The notes under the pieces are model-generated. The model saw nothing but the letters and a program-made list of their open reading frames with translations. It had not been told where the DNA came from and ran no database searches. DNA of 64,000 bases from Isoetes taiwanensis. Its lineage: Eukaryota > Streptophyta > Lycopodiopsida > Isoetales > Isoetaceae. This document shows positions 21,091 through 31,402 of the stretch, piece after piece. The first letter of the stretch is position 1. Each line of letters starts with the position of its first letter. The position numbers and the translations under genes are program-made. The DNA lies in the NCBI GenBank assembly GCA_021234155.1, contig JAJEKV010000051.1:9258105-9322104 (forward strand), in the 5' to 3' direction.

Positions 21091-22008
21091 GCGTCTCGAA
21101 TTCTGCTCTTTCTCGAATTCTGTTCTGTTCTTTTCTGTCTCTTGGGCGGATTTCGGATCTGCTGCCCAAATTCCTCTGCCGTTTGCTCAAATTGCGAACA
21201 AATTTTGCCCAAATCGGTGCTCCCCAGCTTCCTATCCCTGTTTATCTCTGCACCTTTTGGGCTCGATCATGTGCTAAGAATGGACCCAGCCCTTTATAGA
21301 ATACGAAAAATCGATCACCAGAAATGGGAAGAGAGGAAAATCAATCAGCTAGAGTTACTAGACAGAATCGAAGCAGAAGCAAGCTTTTCTGCGCAGAGAA
21401 ACTCGATCGAGTCATAGTTTTAGACACATTTTTGAACGGATTAGGCAGATTTTAGGCTTGATAGGAGGTGAGCTTTAGGACCGGAAACAGCTATGGCGGA
21501 TCATGTGGGCAGTGCCGGATCATCGAGAAGTGGCGGGTTGGGGGGACCCAATTCGGGGATACGACCCTAACAAAGGTTTTTGTGGGCGGATTGGCCTGGG
21601 AAACTCCTCTGAATTTTCTGCACCAGAAAATGCCCCTGTTTTTCCTTCATCTTGCTCAAGAGTTTGCACTGATTTGCTCGTTTCTGCTTCAGATAACGAT
21701 CTTTTCCCCTTTGCTCTGCTCTTCCGAGACGTAGAGTTCTGTTTTGGCACTGATTTAAGAGCTCTGTGCGAGAGCTTCATAGATTTGGCTTTTGATTTCT
21801 CCGTTTCTTCGTCAGATGTACTAAAATCGGTGTCAAATGCCATTTTCTTATCAGAAAATTTAGAATCGGCTATCAAACGAGCAGCTTCAGCTTCACAAGC
21901 GGCTAAAGAGATGCGGCCAAGGCGTAGAAGCAGGGCGGTTGGTTTTCCTGCCGGAATGGAGCTCAAATTCAGCCAAGGAAAAAACATGAGAGCAACAAGA
22001 GCAAACAA
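21091..22008. other. Unmatched segment inside the left arm, with protein-like ORFs
   Basis: This ~0.9 kb has no counterpart in the right arm. On the plus strand it ends one frame with MDPALYRIRKIDHQKWEERK and INQLELLDRIEAEASFSAQR before a stop at 21417. On the minus strand a 162-codon frame (21520-22008) has FSDKKMAFDTDFSTSDEETE, then KSKAKSMKLSHRALKSVPKQ and a Ser/Lys/Arg-rich continuation that looks like a nuclear, disordered protein. The minus frame has the more convincing composition. I recognise neither. The segment may be captured or inserted DNA. Confidence 0.35.
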
Positions 22009-22009
22009 T

Positions 22010-22880
22010 TCCGGCAGGGCAGATCCGGCGGCTCAGGATAGTCTTACCCTGGTTTCGGGGATCCCGGAGGTAAAAAAACCGTCCTCCGGTATCACCGCCA
22101 GGGCTCGACGGAATCCGTTTCAGGACCCCCCGTTTCGCCGTACTGACACACGTGAGGGGTCCTGCATAAATCTGGGCCGTCCGGCCACGCGACACATCCG
22201 GGCCGTCCGTGGTGTTCCCCGCCTCCGGTATCACCAACGCCTGATCCCGCCCTCCGGAATCACCGACGCCTGATCCCTGCCTCCGGGATCACCAAGCCCT
22301 GGCCGATAACCGCGCCCCGATATCGGCCGTGTGTGTGATCCCCTCCTCCGGGATCGCCATCGCGTGGCCGATATCGGCCACCCGATATACGCCACCTGAT
22401 CCCGGCCTCCGGGATCACCACCATGGCCGACTTCGGTAGGCCTCGAACACCGTGGAAATCCCGGCCTCGGGATCACCCTGCCGCCGGGCCAGCGATTCCT
22501 TCCTCGGGATCACCCAGAAGGCCGAATGCTTGGCGGGGCCAGATATCGGCAGCGTTCTCCCTCTCGGGATCCGCAAGCCACGGCCGATAACTTGGCGCCC
22601 GATGTCGGCGTGTGTGTGATCCCCTCCTCGAGATCGCCATCGGCGTGGCGATGTCGGCCACCGTCTCGCCACGATCGGCCTCGGGATCACCACCATGGCG
22701 GGCTTCGGGCGGCCTCGAGGACCCGCGTGGAAATCTGCGGCCTCGGGGATCACCCTGCCGTAGGGGCGATTCCTTCCTCGGGGATCACCCACAGAAAGAT
22801 GCTTGGCCGGGCCGATGCTCGGCAGCGTTCTCCTCCTCACACGGGATCACCAGCGTGGGGCCGATATCGGCGATCGGTTA
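22010..22880 (-). repeat. Inner left arm: ~270-bp GATATCGG/GATCCCGGAGG tandem repeats
   Basis: Two to three diverged units are present, for example GTGTGTGATCCCCTCCTC near 22333 and again near 22610, and CGATTCCTTCCTCGGGATCA near 22492 and 22770. Every landmark recurs in reverse complement in the right arm at 27420-28480. Units carry many GATCC and GATATC words and small palindromes. Confidence 0.8.
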
Positions 22881-23335
22881 GAACCTTCTTCGCATCCTCC
22901 TCGGTGCGGCATACATTTCCTCGAAGCGGGGCTTTTAGGGTGTTGCCTTCCCGGACAATGTCGAAGTAGCTAGCAAATTCTTCAAAGCCTTGCTGGATAA
23001 TGCACTTCTTCAATTCCCAAAGCAATGCCCGTGGCTTGGCCGGCCGGGGATCATTGTCTAGAGGCCTAGGGGTCTCTCGTTGTATTCCCCATTCTCCACG
23101 GTCTGCATGAACCATGAGGGGATCATGCAAAGATGGTGAAAAAGATTAGTATGAAAGTAGAACATAAATGTGAAGGAAGACAACAACATGCTTACTTTGG
23201 AACGTTTTGATCTTTGTCGGGTTGGATGAGATCTAGCCCCACTTCCTCCGAATTTCATTCAAGTGGGCGAGAATATCCTCAAGGTCGTGTGCATTGATGG
23301 CACCGCCTTGTAGGCATGTTAATCGTCCTCACCAT
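22840..23335 (-). pseudogene. Captured gene fragment A (two exons), unrecognised
   Basis: An ATG at 23335 lies below a TATATATA box (23411-23404, minus strand). Exon 1 (23196-23335) contains GAINAHDLEDILAHLNEIRR but not in one frame with the ATG. It ends at a consensus donor, GTAAGC. A ~90-base intron ends in TTCATGCAG, and exon 2 runs from 23102 with RGEWGIQRETPRPLDNDPRP, ALLWELKKCIIQQGFEEFAS and YFDIVREGNTLKAPLRGNVC, then DAKKVLTDRR. It then runs into the arm repeats, where it is cut. Splice signals and protein-like composition argue for a host gene piece picked up by the element. I do not recognise the protein. Confidence 0.45.
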
Positions 23336-23403
23336 CTCTCACTCAACTACTGAACTCAATTGAAACCAAGCCCCAACTTACTTTCTAGCAAGAACCACTA
23401 AGG

Positions 23404-23411
23404 TATATATA
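23404..23411 (-). promoter_or_regulatory. TATA box of captured fragment A
   Basis: TATATATA on the minus strand lies about 70 bases upstream of the ATG at 23335, in otherwise mixed sequence. Spacing suits a TATA box with a ~40-base leader. Confidence 0.45.
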
Positions 23412-23539
23412 GACTCATGAATCAACCGTTGTACTATCCGTTGTACAACGGTTAACCCTTGATTTCAATTTGTAATGGTAAAGTGGTAAAGTGGACCTTT
23501 TTTCCAATGGCTAGGTACCTCTATTATTTTTTTTGGGAC

Positions 23540-24385
23540 GTGGGGATCCCGGGAGGGCCGAGTCCACGCTTTGGGGATCCCTGATGATCGGATCGCCGGT
23601 GGTGATCCCCACCTCCGGATCACCGGGATGGCGGACGGGCCTTTTTTTTTTCTAAGGCTCTATGGTTCTAAGGTTTTCGAATTTATTCCCGTCCGTGATC
23701 TGGTGATCCCGGAGGTCGGGATCACTAGTGGTGATCCCCACCTCCGGGATCACCAGATCGCGGACGGACTTTATTTTTTTTTTTTTCCCGCCTGTTAGGT
23801 GCAATGGTTATATTCCGTCGTCCACCGGGTGATCCCGAGGTGGGGATCACCATGGGTGATCCCCACCTCCCGGGATCACCGAATGGCCGACGGGCCTTTT
23901 TTTTTTTCTAAGGCTCTATGGTGTTGGGCTTTTGAATTTATTCCGTCCAGGATCTCGGTGATCCCGAGGTCGGGATCACTAGTGGTGATCCCCACCTCCC
24001 GATCACCGGTCACGAACAAACTTTATTTTTTTTTTTCGCCTGTTAGGTGCAATGGTTATATTCCCGTCCATACACGGTGATCCGGGAGGTGGGGATCACC
24101 ATGGGTGATCCCCCACCTCCCGATCACCCGGATGGCGACGCCTTTTTTTTTTCTAAGGCTCTATGGTGTTGGGCTTTTCAATTTATTCCCGCCTGCGACA
24201 CGGTGATCCCGGAGGTGGGATCACTAGTGGTGATCCCCACCTCACGGGATCACCCGAATGACATTCTTTATTTTTTTCCTATTAGGCTAGGTACAATGGT
24301 TATATTCCCGTCCGCCATCCGGTGATCCCGAGGTGGGGGGGAGCACCATGGGGAACCCGTCCTCTGGGATCACCACAATAATTGT
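23540..24385. repeat. Array of ~246-bp units, each with two GATC-rich palindromes
   Basis: The landmark CTAAGGCTCTATGG recurs at about 23652, 23906 and 24152, and GTTAGGTGCAATGGTTATAT recurs near 23794, 24040 and (altered) 24286. This gives a period of about 246-254 bases. Each half unit ends in a palindrome of the form GGTGATCCCGGAGGTGGGGA, a few bases, then TCCCCACCTCCGGGATCACC, followed by a run of T. Transcripts or single strands would fold into a row of strong hairpins separated by U/T runs. There is no coding potential. Confidence 0.85.
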
Positions 24386-24780
24386 TTTTTTTTTTTGTGT
24401 TTGTCTTTTCCATTGGTTGTTTTAATATTTGCCTCCCTGGGGATCCCGGAGGTGTTCAAACTTCGGGATCCCAGAGCTATTCAAGTTTGGGGATCCCGAG
24501 AGGTGTTCAAATTCCCAAACATCTGTGGCCAACATCCGTTATGAATTGAGGGGATGCAGTTGGCGGTTCAGGAGTAAACCCGGGATAAGGAAAAACAAAA
24601 GCTATTTCCCACATCAATTAACCATTCGAACCGTCGTATTTTACAATCATAGCAAAAAATTTACATTGTTGAACAAGGATCAAAAGTTTTTTACATATGG
24701 ACCATTCAAAGATCAAGCGGGTAACGGGTTCGATCGAATTGGTTGCTACCCTCGGGCAAGTAGAAGGTTGATTTTCCTGC
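24386..24780. other. Spacer between palindrome array and gene-like region
   Basis: GGGATCCCGGAGGTGTTCAA-type words occur three times near 24438-24510, after which the sequence becomes ordinary. No gene is supported. Confidence 0.45.
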
Positions 24781-27270
24781 TTTTAGGCGATCCTTAACTT
24801 CTGCGGCATGACCTTGAAGCTTGTCCTCAAATCGTCCATCTCTTCTTTGGCAAACCGGTCCACATGGATCACCATCACATACCGCGATAGATTATAAATG
24901 GACACTAAATAAATTTGCTGATCAAGAAAGACGAGAAGTTAAGACATAGACAACTCACATCTATATCCTTCATGTAGATTTCTTTGATGAATTTCGCACA
25001 CAACCAATAACATAGATGCCACAATCACGTTGTTGTCTTTGTCATTGTGGAGCTTCCATCAAGATTCTTGGTGCATTATGCGATCTTTGATTCCTCGTGC
25101 CTCCACCTCTTAAATACATCACTTAAAACCTGCAATTCAAGGCATTAGAAGATAGGCTATGAATGAATAGTTACCAAATTTTGCACTCACAAAGTGATGA
25201 ACCCGTGTTGGAGCATGGAGGGATCAAAGGAATCGAAGTGCAATATGCAAGGGCAAGGCTTCTTCAATTTACGGCATGCCAAAGGATCAGCCACCAAAAT
25301 GAAGAGGCTCCAAAGGGCCACCGCATAGGACAAGCCGTCATCAATTCAAACCCGAAACTAAAAAGGCAATACAAAATCCACTTCCCAAACCCAATTTACC
25401 CGCATTGACCGGTATGTAGTAGAACTGTGCATACTGGATTTTCCACACGGCCTTGCCAAAGGGGGATCCCGGAATTAGCTTGACGAACTGCTCGTAGGCA
25501 CCACAGAGGCCTGGTTTTGTGCCATTTAGAAACAGGCCAAAAGCAGCAGGGTGGAGGAAGACATGATGACAGCGTTTTTGGTGAGGAATTGAGTGTGCAA
25601 GAACCCCCGCCAAAGCTCAACTTAGCATACCATGCAAGAAATAAAAACAAAGACAACACACATACATACAAATAGGCTCCTAGGCGTTCGGCATCGATCT
25701 CTCGAATCTTCAATACCGGGTCACCGGAATAGTCGAGAATTTTTTAGTGCCTCTGTCTCTGAGATGTGGAATTCAACATCGGATGATTTGCTGCCCACCT
25801 TCAACAGAGGACTTTGAACCACAATTGGATAATTCAGAGAAAATCTAAACTGCCAAAGCTCCTTTCTAATCCCTCTGTCATATAATTTTAGAGATTCAAA
25901 GAAGTGGGGTCCAAAGATATACAAATACCACATTTTTATCTTGCTTTCGGTCTGGGAGCCAATTCATCTGCATTTTCGGCTCCTCCTCCTCCTCGATTCT
26001 TCATGCACAATATGGTTTGGAGCCATCAAATCCCTCCATCCCCTCAAATGCAAAAGTCCGCTTCCTTGGGGTCACCAGAGACTTGGGCTATTCAATTTGG
26101 GGTTTTGGGCGAGGTGAATTAAAATCAAAGCGTATCTTGCCGACTTCAAACTCCGCTCTTCGTCTTATCCAACTGGTTTGGGGTTCTCATCCAAATTGCC
26201 ATGCTTGCCCCTAATCCTTTCCTTGATTTCCCTTATCCGCTCTACGCATTTCTAGTTAACGTGGCCTCCTTTCTCCGCTGCGGGGGTTTATAAACTTCGG
26301 CTTTCGGGCCGTGTCATCCAAAAGGCCGAGGGCGATTTGCTCATCTGCCATACGCCTTCTGCCCTTGCCCTCTGAAGTTTTAGATCTCAGTTGTGGCTAA
26401 ATTTGAAGTCGGGATCAAGAGATCTCTCCACACTTATCTTCCCATAATCTCTAACCCTCACCTCAGCCTTGTTCTTGAATTGACCCTCGGGCATCACGGA
26501 AGCTTGTAATTTTGCCATAATTGATGCACCACGAACCTATGATTCTCGATTCGATCTTCCCGGCTGTAGGATTTGCTGCGATCCACCGACCCAACAGCGC
26601 CATTTTCGTTGACCAATCATACCGTAGTCCTTCAAAATTTCTTGATGTGGTCGGTTCCTCCCTTGGATTGGCGTTAAAACATTCAATATTACTTTTTTCG
26701 GGCCTCATCCCCCTCATCTCGCATTTTTAGCATTCTTTAGATCATCTGCTTTTTAAGTGGCATTGGCCATCAAGCTGAAGCCTCGTCCCTCGGCGTGGGG
26801 GTATTCTTCGTGGTGAAGCGCCCTTAGCTCTTGCTTCGCCCTTAATCTCTTCTTGTTGGGGATTGAACCTCTTGGTGGGATTCAATCGAGCAATATCTTT
26901 GAGGCGATCGGGCAATGGCCAAGCCGAGTTTCCTTCCATTTCCCCATTCCAGTTCTCGTTAATGGAGGTATTTAGGCTGATTTGAAGTTAATCGACTCCT
27001 CCATCATCTCAAAAAATAACATAACCCGTTAGAATAAGACTAAAATAGACTTTAACAAAGGATCGCGTCCATGGCGCTTACCTTTAAATACTTTCGGCGG
27101 ATGCAACGGCGGAAATGGCGCCTCTGGATTCGGCGACAATCGGGCCCTTTCCAATCGGTTCGGTTGGGAAAGGGCAATGGCTTCTTGGCGCCACGAGTTC
27201 GGACATAGCCATCGCACCATCTGTGCTCCCTTCCTCCTAATCCCCACCGCATTACGTGGCGACTACGCAA
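24780..27270 (-). pseudogene. Multi-exon gene-like region B inside the inverted-repeat element, unrecognised
   Basis: The minus strand shows exon-like blocks with good splice signals. The first, 27082-27270, has HRWCDGYVRTRGAKKPLPFP and ends CIRRKYLK at AAAG|GTAAGC. 26463-26717 includes LLGRWIAANPTAGKIESRII. 25721-25933 reads MWYLYIFGPHFFESLKLYDR, then KELWQFRFSLNYPIVVQSPL. 25341-25613 has FLHPAAFGLFLNGTKPGLCG, then AYEQFVKLIPGSPFGKAVWK. 24959-25129 (171 bases, acceptor GAATTGCAG, donor GTGAGT) includes HNDKDNNVIVASMLLVV. The last block ends DDLRTSFKVMPQKLRIA and a stop near 24796. Frames are not consistent throughout, so it is decayed or miscalled. I recognise no domain. It could be the element's own lost transposase or a captured host gene. 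Confidence 0.4.
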
Positions 27271-27419
27271 TTGGGCCGATCACGAATAATCGGGCGGTTT
27301 TCCGCTCTCGGGTTACCCATTAGTGGATGGCGTCATTTACCCTGACCTAGGCGCCGGGGCATTAATTCAAACCAATGGCATCGATTGAACCACGTGGACG
27401 GCCCCGGCTTTCGTCAAGG

Positions 27420-28480
27420 CCGTGGTGATCCCGGAGGAGGTTTTCACCGAGAAGGACTTTCGGGGATCCCGGAGGAAGGAATCGCTCCCGGCGGTGTGGG
27501 TGATCCCGGAGGCCGGGATTTCCACGGGTCCCCGAGGCCGGCCTGAGTCGGCCATGGTGGTGATCCCGGAGGCCGGGATCAGGTGGCGTATATCGGGTGG
27601 CCGATATCGGCCACGCGATGGCGATCCCGGAGGAGGGGATCACACACACGCCGATATCGGGCGCTGTTATCGCCGGGCTTGGTGATCCCGAGGTGGGGAG
27701 AACGCATATCGGCCCGCCAAGTATCGCCTTCTCGTGGGTGATCCCGGAGGAAGGAATCGCTCCCGGCGGTGTGGGTGATCCCGGAGGCCGGGATTTCCAC
27801 GGGTCCCCGAGGCCGGCCTGAGTCGGCCATGGTGGTGATCCCGGAGGCCGGATCGTGGCGATATCGGGTGGCCGATATATCGCCACGCCGATGGCTTATC
27901 CGAAGGGATCACACACACCACCCACCCGGCGCCGGCTATCGCCGTGGCTTGGTGATCCCGAGGCAGGAGAACGCGGGGTATATCGGTCCGCCAGTGGGTG
28001 ATCCCGAGGAAGGAATCGCGTCCGGCGGTGTGGGTGATCCCGAGGTCGGATTTCCATCGTCCTCGGCGGCCGCCCGAAGTCGGCCATGGTGGTGATCCCG
28101 AGGTCGATCGTGGCGATATCGGTGGCCGATATCGCCACGCGATGGCGATCCCCGAGGAGGGGATCACACACACCCACCGATATCGGGCGCTATTATCGGC
28201 CAGGCTTGGTGATCCCCGGAGGCGGGATCAGCGCGTCGGGATTCCCGGAGGGCTGATCAGCGCTGGTGATACCGAGGCGGGAACACCACCGGACGGCCCT
28301 GATGTGTCGCGCGGGTCGGACGGCCCAGATTTATGCGGTGACCCTCACGGTGTCAAGACGGGCAACGGGGGGTCCCGGAACGGATTCCGTCGAGCCTCGC
28401 GATACCGGAGGATTCGGTTTTACCTCCGGATCCCCGAAACCGGGTAAGACTATCCCCAGCCGACGGGCCTTCCTTTAGAA
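27420..28480 (+). repeat. Inner right arm: ~268-bp tandem repeats, inverse of the left arm
   Basis: GGAAGGAATCGC recurs at about 27474, 27741 and 28010, giving a period of 267-269 bases. Each unit has GTGATCCCGGAGGCCGGGAT, GAGTCGGCCATGGTGGTGAT and GTGGCCGATATCG in the same order. The outer end (28220-28470) has CGGACGGCCCTGATGTG, then GGTGACCCTCACGGTGTC, mirrored on the left at 22080-22230. Open frames through it are composition artefacts. Confidence 0.82.
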
Positions 28481-28599
28481 CGGGTTTATCCTTGTAGCAG
28501 AGCTTCTCATGGCGCTACCGACCGAGTGGGGCCCTCACGGTGGGTTACAGGGTAATAAATGCCCCCTACGAAATCTGACATGTAGCCCCGCCCGGTTCG

Positions 28600-28832
28600 C
28601 CATAACCCTGCCCGGGGTAATAAATGCCCCACGTAATAAACGACCGCCGGTTACCAAGACGGTTGGCTAACCCCGGTCTCGGTTCGCCAGGCGAACCCGT
28701 GAGGGTAGTGCCAATAGCGCCACGTGGACATGGCGGGGTTCGCTTAAGAATCCTGTGGGTTCGCCTGGGCGATTTCTTTTCGCTTAAGGGCGAACCCGTA
28801 CTGCTCCCCTAATGAACTCAATTTTGGGAGCC
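28600..28832 (-). repeat. Outer right arm
   Basis: GGTTCGCCAGGCGAACCC near 28681, GGGTTCGCTTAAG near 28736, GGGTTCGCCTGGGCGA near 28757 and the terminal ACTCAATTTTGGGAGCC mirror the left outer arm. Just outside, TACTTTTTGTGCCCA (28845 on) resembles TACTTTTTGCGCCCA just outside the left arm (20827 on) in the same orientation. These may be an old flanking duplication or part of the target. Confidence 0.65.
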
Positions 28833-29215
28833 GATCGAAGCACCGTACTTTTTGTGCCCAAATACAAATGGTAGCCCGTATGATTCTGCAAACCATAAGA
28901 CTGCATTGATCTGATGCTTAGAACTCTGGAGCAATAGGCTAATGGCTTATCACCCACATCAAGCAAAACCAAAAGGCTAATGGCTTCCTGGTAAATCTCT
29001 AGCAGATCAGAGCTGGGTCTCCTGCTTTCAGACGATTCAACCGCCAAAAGTGCTGCTATGGCTCGAATAGCGTCTGCTCTGCGGATCACCATTTGGTTAA
29101 ATTGGCACTTAAAATTTTTATAATGAACTGCATATTCATGAAAATTGCAAAAAGGCTTGTCCTGTTCCGGCCTAGACTTGAAGCAAAAATCTATCCCCTT
29201 GATTGGGCCTCTCAT
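28784..29215 (-). CDS. Unrecognised 143-codon ORF abutting the element
   Basis: The frame opens MRGPIKGIDFCFKSRPEQDK, passes through RRADAIRAIAALLAVESSES and SSDLLEIYQEAISLLVLLDV, and then LAYCSRVLSIRSMQSYGLQN. The middle is a convincing amphipathic helical stretch, and the last 10 codons run into the arm of the inverted-repeat element. It could be a host gene piece broken by that element. I do not recognise a domain. Confidence 0.3.
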   Translation of the reverse strand: MRGPIKGIDFCFKSRPEQDKPFCNFHEYAVHYKNFKCQFNQMVIRRADAIRAIAALLAVESSESRRPSSDLLEIYQEAISLLVLLDVGDKPLAYCSRVLSIRSMQSYGLQNHTGYHLYLGTKSTVLRSAPKIEFIRGAVRVRP

Positions 29216-29683
29216 ATTTCGGCCTTAGGCAGGGAGAAGGCTGCCTTCAGCACACTTTGGCTGTCACGTGTTCAATTATATGATCTTTAAGTTGCCGAAT
29301 TTCCTACTAGAGCTGTTACAGCCTTTCGATTTCGCTTCGATAACTGCACTTTGCTTCAATTTCGCTTTCATAAGTCAGGAGGAGCTTTCTCTAGTAATTG
29401 GGATGGCACTTCCTAGGAAAATTTTGGGTCATACACATATTAAATTGGCAGTGTAAAATATTGAATCAAACACATACTTTGGCACAGGCCATTGAAAGCC
29501 TATTGGAAAAGTACTTTTCCTAAAAGCACTAAACTATCAATTAACCTTAGTAATTGAATTTGAAAGCCTACTAGAGTTTTTTATGCAGGGCGACCTACCC
29601 TTTTGCCATGTTTCCCATTGATTATAAGTTGACCTCCAATAGAATGAGTCCCTATTTCGTGCTCAGCTTAGAACTACCACAGT
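29216..29683. other. Intergenic DNA upstream of the hAT fossil
   Basis: Mixed AT-rich sequence with no supported gene. It probably contains the 5' part of the hAT element, but I could not find its terminal inverted repeat. Confidence 0.4.
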
Positions 29684-29815
29684 GTTTTCTATTTGCATTA
29701 TTTTGTTTTCTAAGTTGTTTTCTATTTGCATTATTTTGTATTCGAAGTTGTTTTCTATTTGCATTATTTTGTATTCGAAGTTGTTTTCTATTTGCATTAT
29801 TTTGTGCAAAATTGT
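29684..29815. repeat. 33-bp tandem repeat, four copies
   Basis: GTTTTCTATTTGCATTATTT begins at 29684, 29717, 29750 and 29783, each unit ending in TTTGTATTCGAAGTT or a close variant. It lies just ahead of the hAT reading frame. Confidence 0.9.
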
Positions 29816-29845
29816 AATCCATTTCTTTCTCTTCTATTTCGTAGA

Positions 29846-31391
29846 ATGGTTAGTAGAAAATCTGTTTGGTGGGATGAAGTTGATATGGTAGGCCATAAAT
29901 CTTGGATATGCAAGTATTGCAAGGCCAACAAAACAGGTGGTCCAGATAGGGTGAGGGCGCACTTGATACTCGAGGAGGGCAAAGACATAGTCTTTTGCAT
30001 GAGCATTACTGAGGAAAAAAGAGCACAGTTGAAACAAAAGGCTATTGAACTAGATGCAACTAAGGCAAGGAAAAAGATCAAAGTTTATAATCCATCCCGT
30101 GGCATAGATGGCTCCTCTACATCAAGGAACGCGAACCCATGTGAGTCTTCATCTCATGTTGTAGACATGGGTCATGCTAATTTGCATTCATACTACAAGA
30201 GATCAAGAACAAGTATGCCTCCTCTCGCTACTGCAAAAAAAATGAGGCAACAAGACATTGTAACAATCCTTGATAAAACCAGAAAGAAGGAAGTAGATGC
30301 AGCTATGTGCAGGGCATTGTACATTAACCATACTCCTTTTCGCATTGTTGAATGCCCTTATTTTTAGGATGCTTTGAGTGCAAAGACTCAATTCGTCACC
30401 TCTTCACCGATCCAAGTTTCCTTCGTCTACAAGAAGCAAGTTCTGATACAGGTTATGTTTTCTTTTTAATATTTAACCAATATATTCATTCGTACTTAAT
30501 TAATATATTCATCCATATCTTAAATAACTAAAGTGTATGATTATATTATGCAGGCAAAGATCCTATTGGTATTGCATTCGATGGATTATTTTGGAAAGAT
30601 ATTGAGCATCTTGGTAAGATCGGCGCAAGGATGACCAAGATGTTGAGATTGGTCGATGGTTTGCGACCTTACATAGGCAAGGTCTATGAAGGTCTAGATC
30701 GTATGGTGGAGTACTTGAATGGCATTGCAGAAGATGACACAAAACTTGCTGATGTGAAAGAAATTTGCTCAAACAGGTGGACTTCCTATCACTCTGATTT
30801 GCAATGTGCTGCTTTTGTATTAGATCCTGAATTTCATGGGCTTAATCAAGAGAAAGATAAGGAGGTTTCCAAGGGATGGGATGGAACTCTTATTCGATTG
30901 GTACCTCACATGGAAAAAAGGCGTATTGTCATAGAAATTTGGAAGGATCCTTTAGTTCTTCTGATGCAAGGGCTGATATGACAGAAATTGATCCAGTTCA
31001 GTGATGGGAAAACTAAGGATCCTCAGCTCTATTATTACAAGCACTAGCAACAAGAATATTGAGTCAAAATGCAGCTTCGTCCCCTATTGAGCATATCTTT
31101 AGTAGGTTTGGTCACATCCACAATAAGAAAAGAAGGCGTCTAGGAGTGCAGAAACTGAATGACCTTGTATTTGTTAGTTCTAACCTGCATTTGACGACCA
31201 AGACAATGAACCCAACTAAACAAAAGGTTGTATCATTTGGATGGCATGACGAGGAGGAAGACGATAATAGTAATGAGGTGTCTCCGAAGAAGAGGAAATT
31301 CGTGATAATGTGGATATTGAAGATGTTGAGGATGATAATCGAAGTGAAGAGGATGAAGAGTATGAGGAAGATAACAATGATGATGATGATC
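29846..31391 (+). pseudogene. Decayed hAT transposase (BED finger, hAT C-terminal dimerisation region)
   Basis: The ATG at 29846 follows an acceptor-like TATTTCGTAG. The frame to 30367 has SVWWDEVDMVGHKSWICKYC, then GGPDRVRAHL and a Cys 13 residues later, a BED-type Cys-Cys-His-Cys finger of plant hAT proteins. It then has KKEVDAAMCRALYINHTPFR followed by IVECPYF, the start of the transposase core. A possible intron (30452-30553) leads to MLRLVDGLRPYIGKVYEGLD and NRWTSYHSDLQCAAFVLDPE, the region before the C-terminus. At 31050-31200 SPIEHIFSRFGHIHNKKRRR with LGVQKLNDLVFVSSN is the dimerisation domain. An acidic tail follows. The catalytic middle is missing, so this copy cannot act. The 3' side is interrupted by a LINE. 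Confidence 0.85.
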
Positions 31392-31402
31392 AAGAAGTGA
31401 TG

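Larger units (their letters stand above)
20848..28832. mobile_element. Large inverted-repeat DNA element, Foldback- or Mutator-like, with tandem-repeat arms
   Basis: The left end GGCTCCCGAAATTGAGT (20848-20864) is matched in inverse by ACTCAATTTTGGGAGCC (28816-28832). Inside both ends follow several GGGTTCGC..GCGAACCC words in mirrored order. Further in, about 850-1050 bases of GATCCCGGAGG-rich tandem repeats on the left (22010-22880) are the inverse of those on the right (27420-28480). Arms built of tandem repeats are the hallmark of Foldback elements, and some Mutator-like elements also have kilobase arms. No transposase is recognised inside, so it looks non-autonomous. No clean target duplication is visible, and the outermost edge is uncertain by tens of bases. 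Confidence 0.7.

Noticed and set aside
23540-24385. CRISPR-like array
   Set aside because: Units are palindromic 246-bp blocks in plant nuclear DNA, without short unique spacers or cas genes.
27362-28173. Long overlapping open frames on both strands of the inverted-repeat arms
   Set aside because: They follow the ~268-bp tandem repeat and the GC-rich GATCCCGG words, are open on both strands, and show no family signature.
20848-28832. A clean target-site duplication for the large inverted-repeat element
   Set aside because: TACTTTTTGCGCCCA and TACTTTTTGTGCCCA lie outside both arms in the same orientation, but at different distances (about 6 and 12 bases from the arm ends). I cannot call them a duplication.
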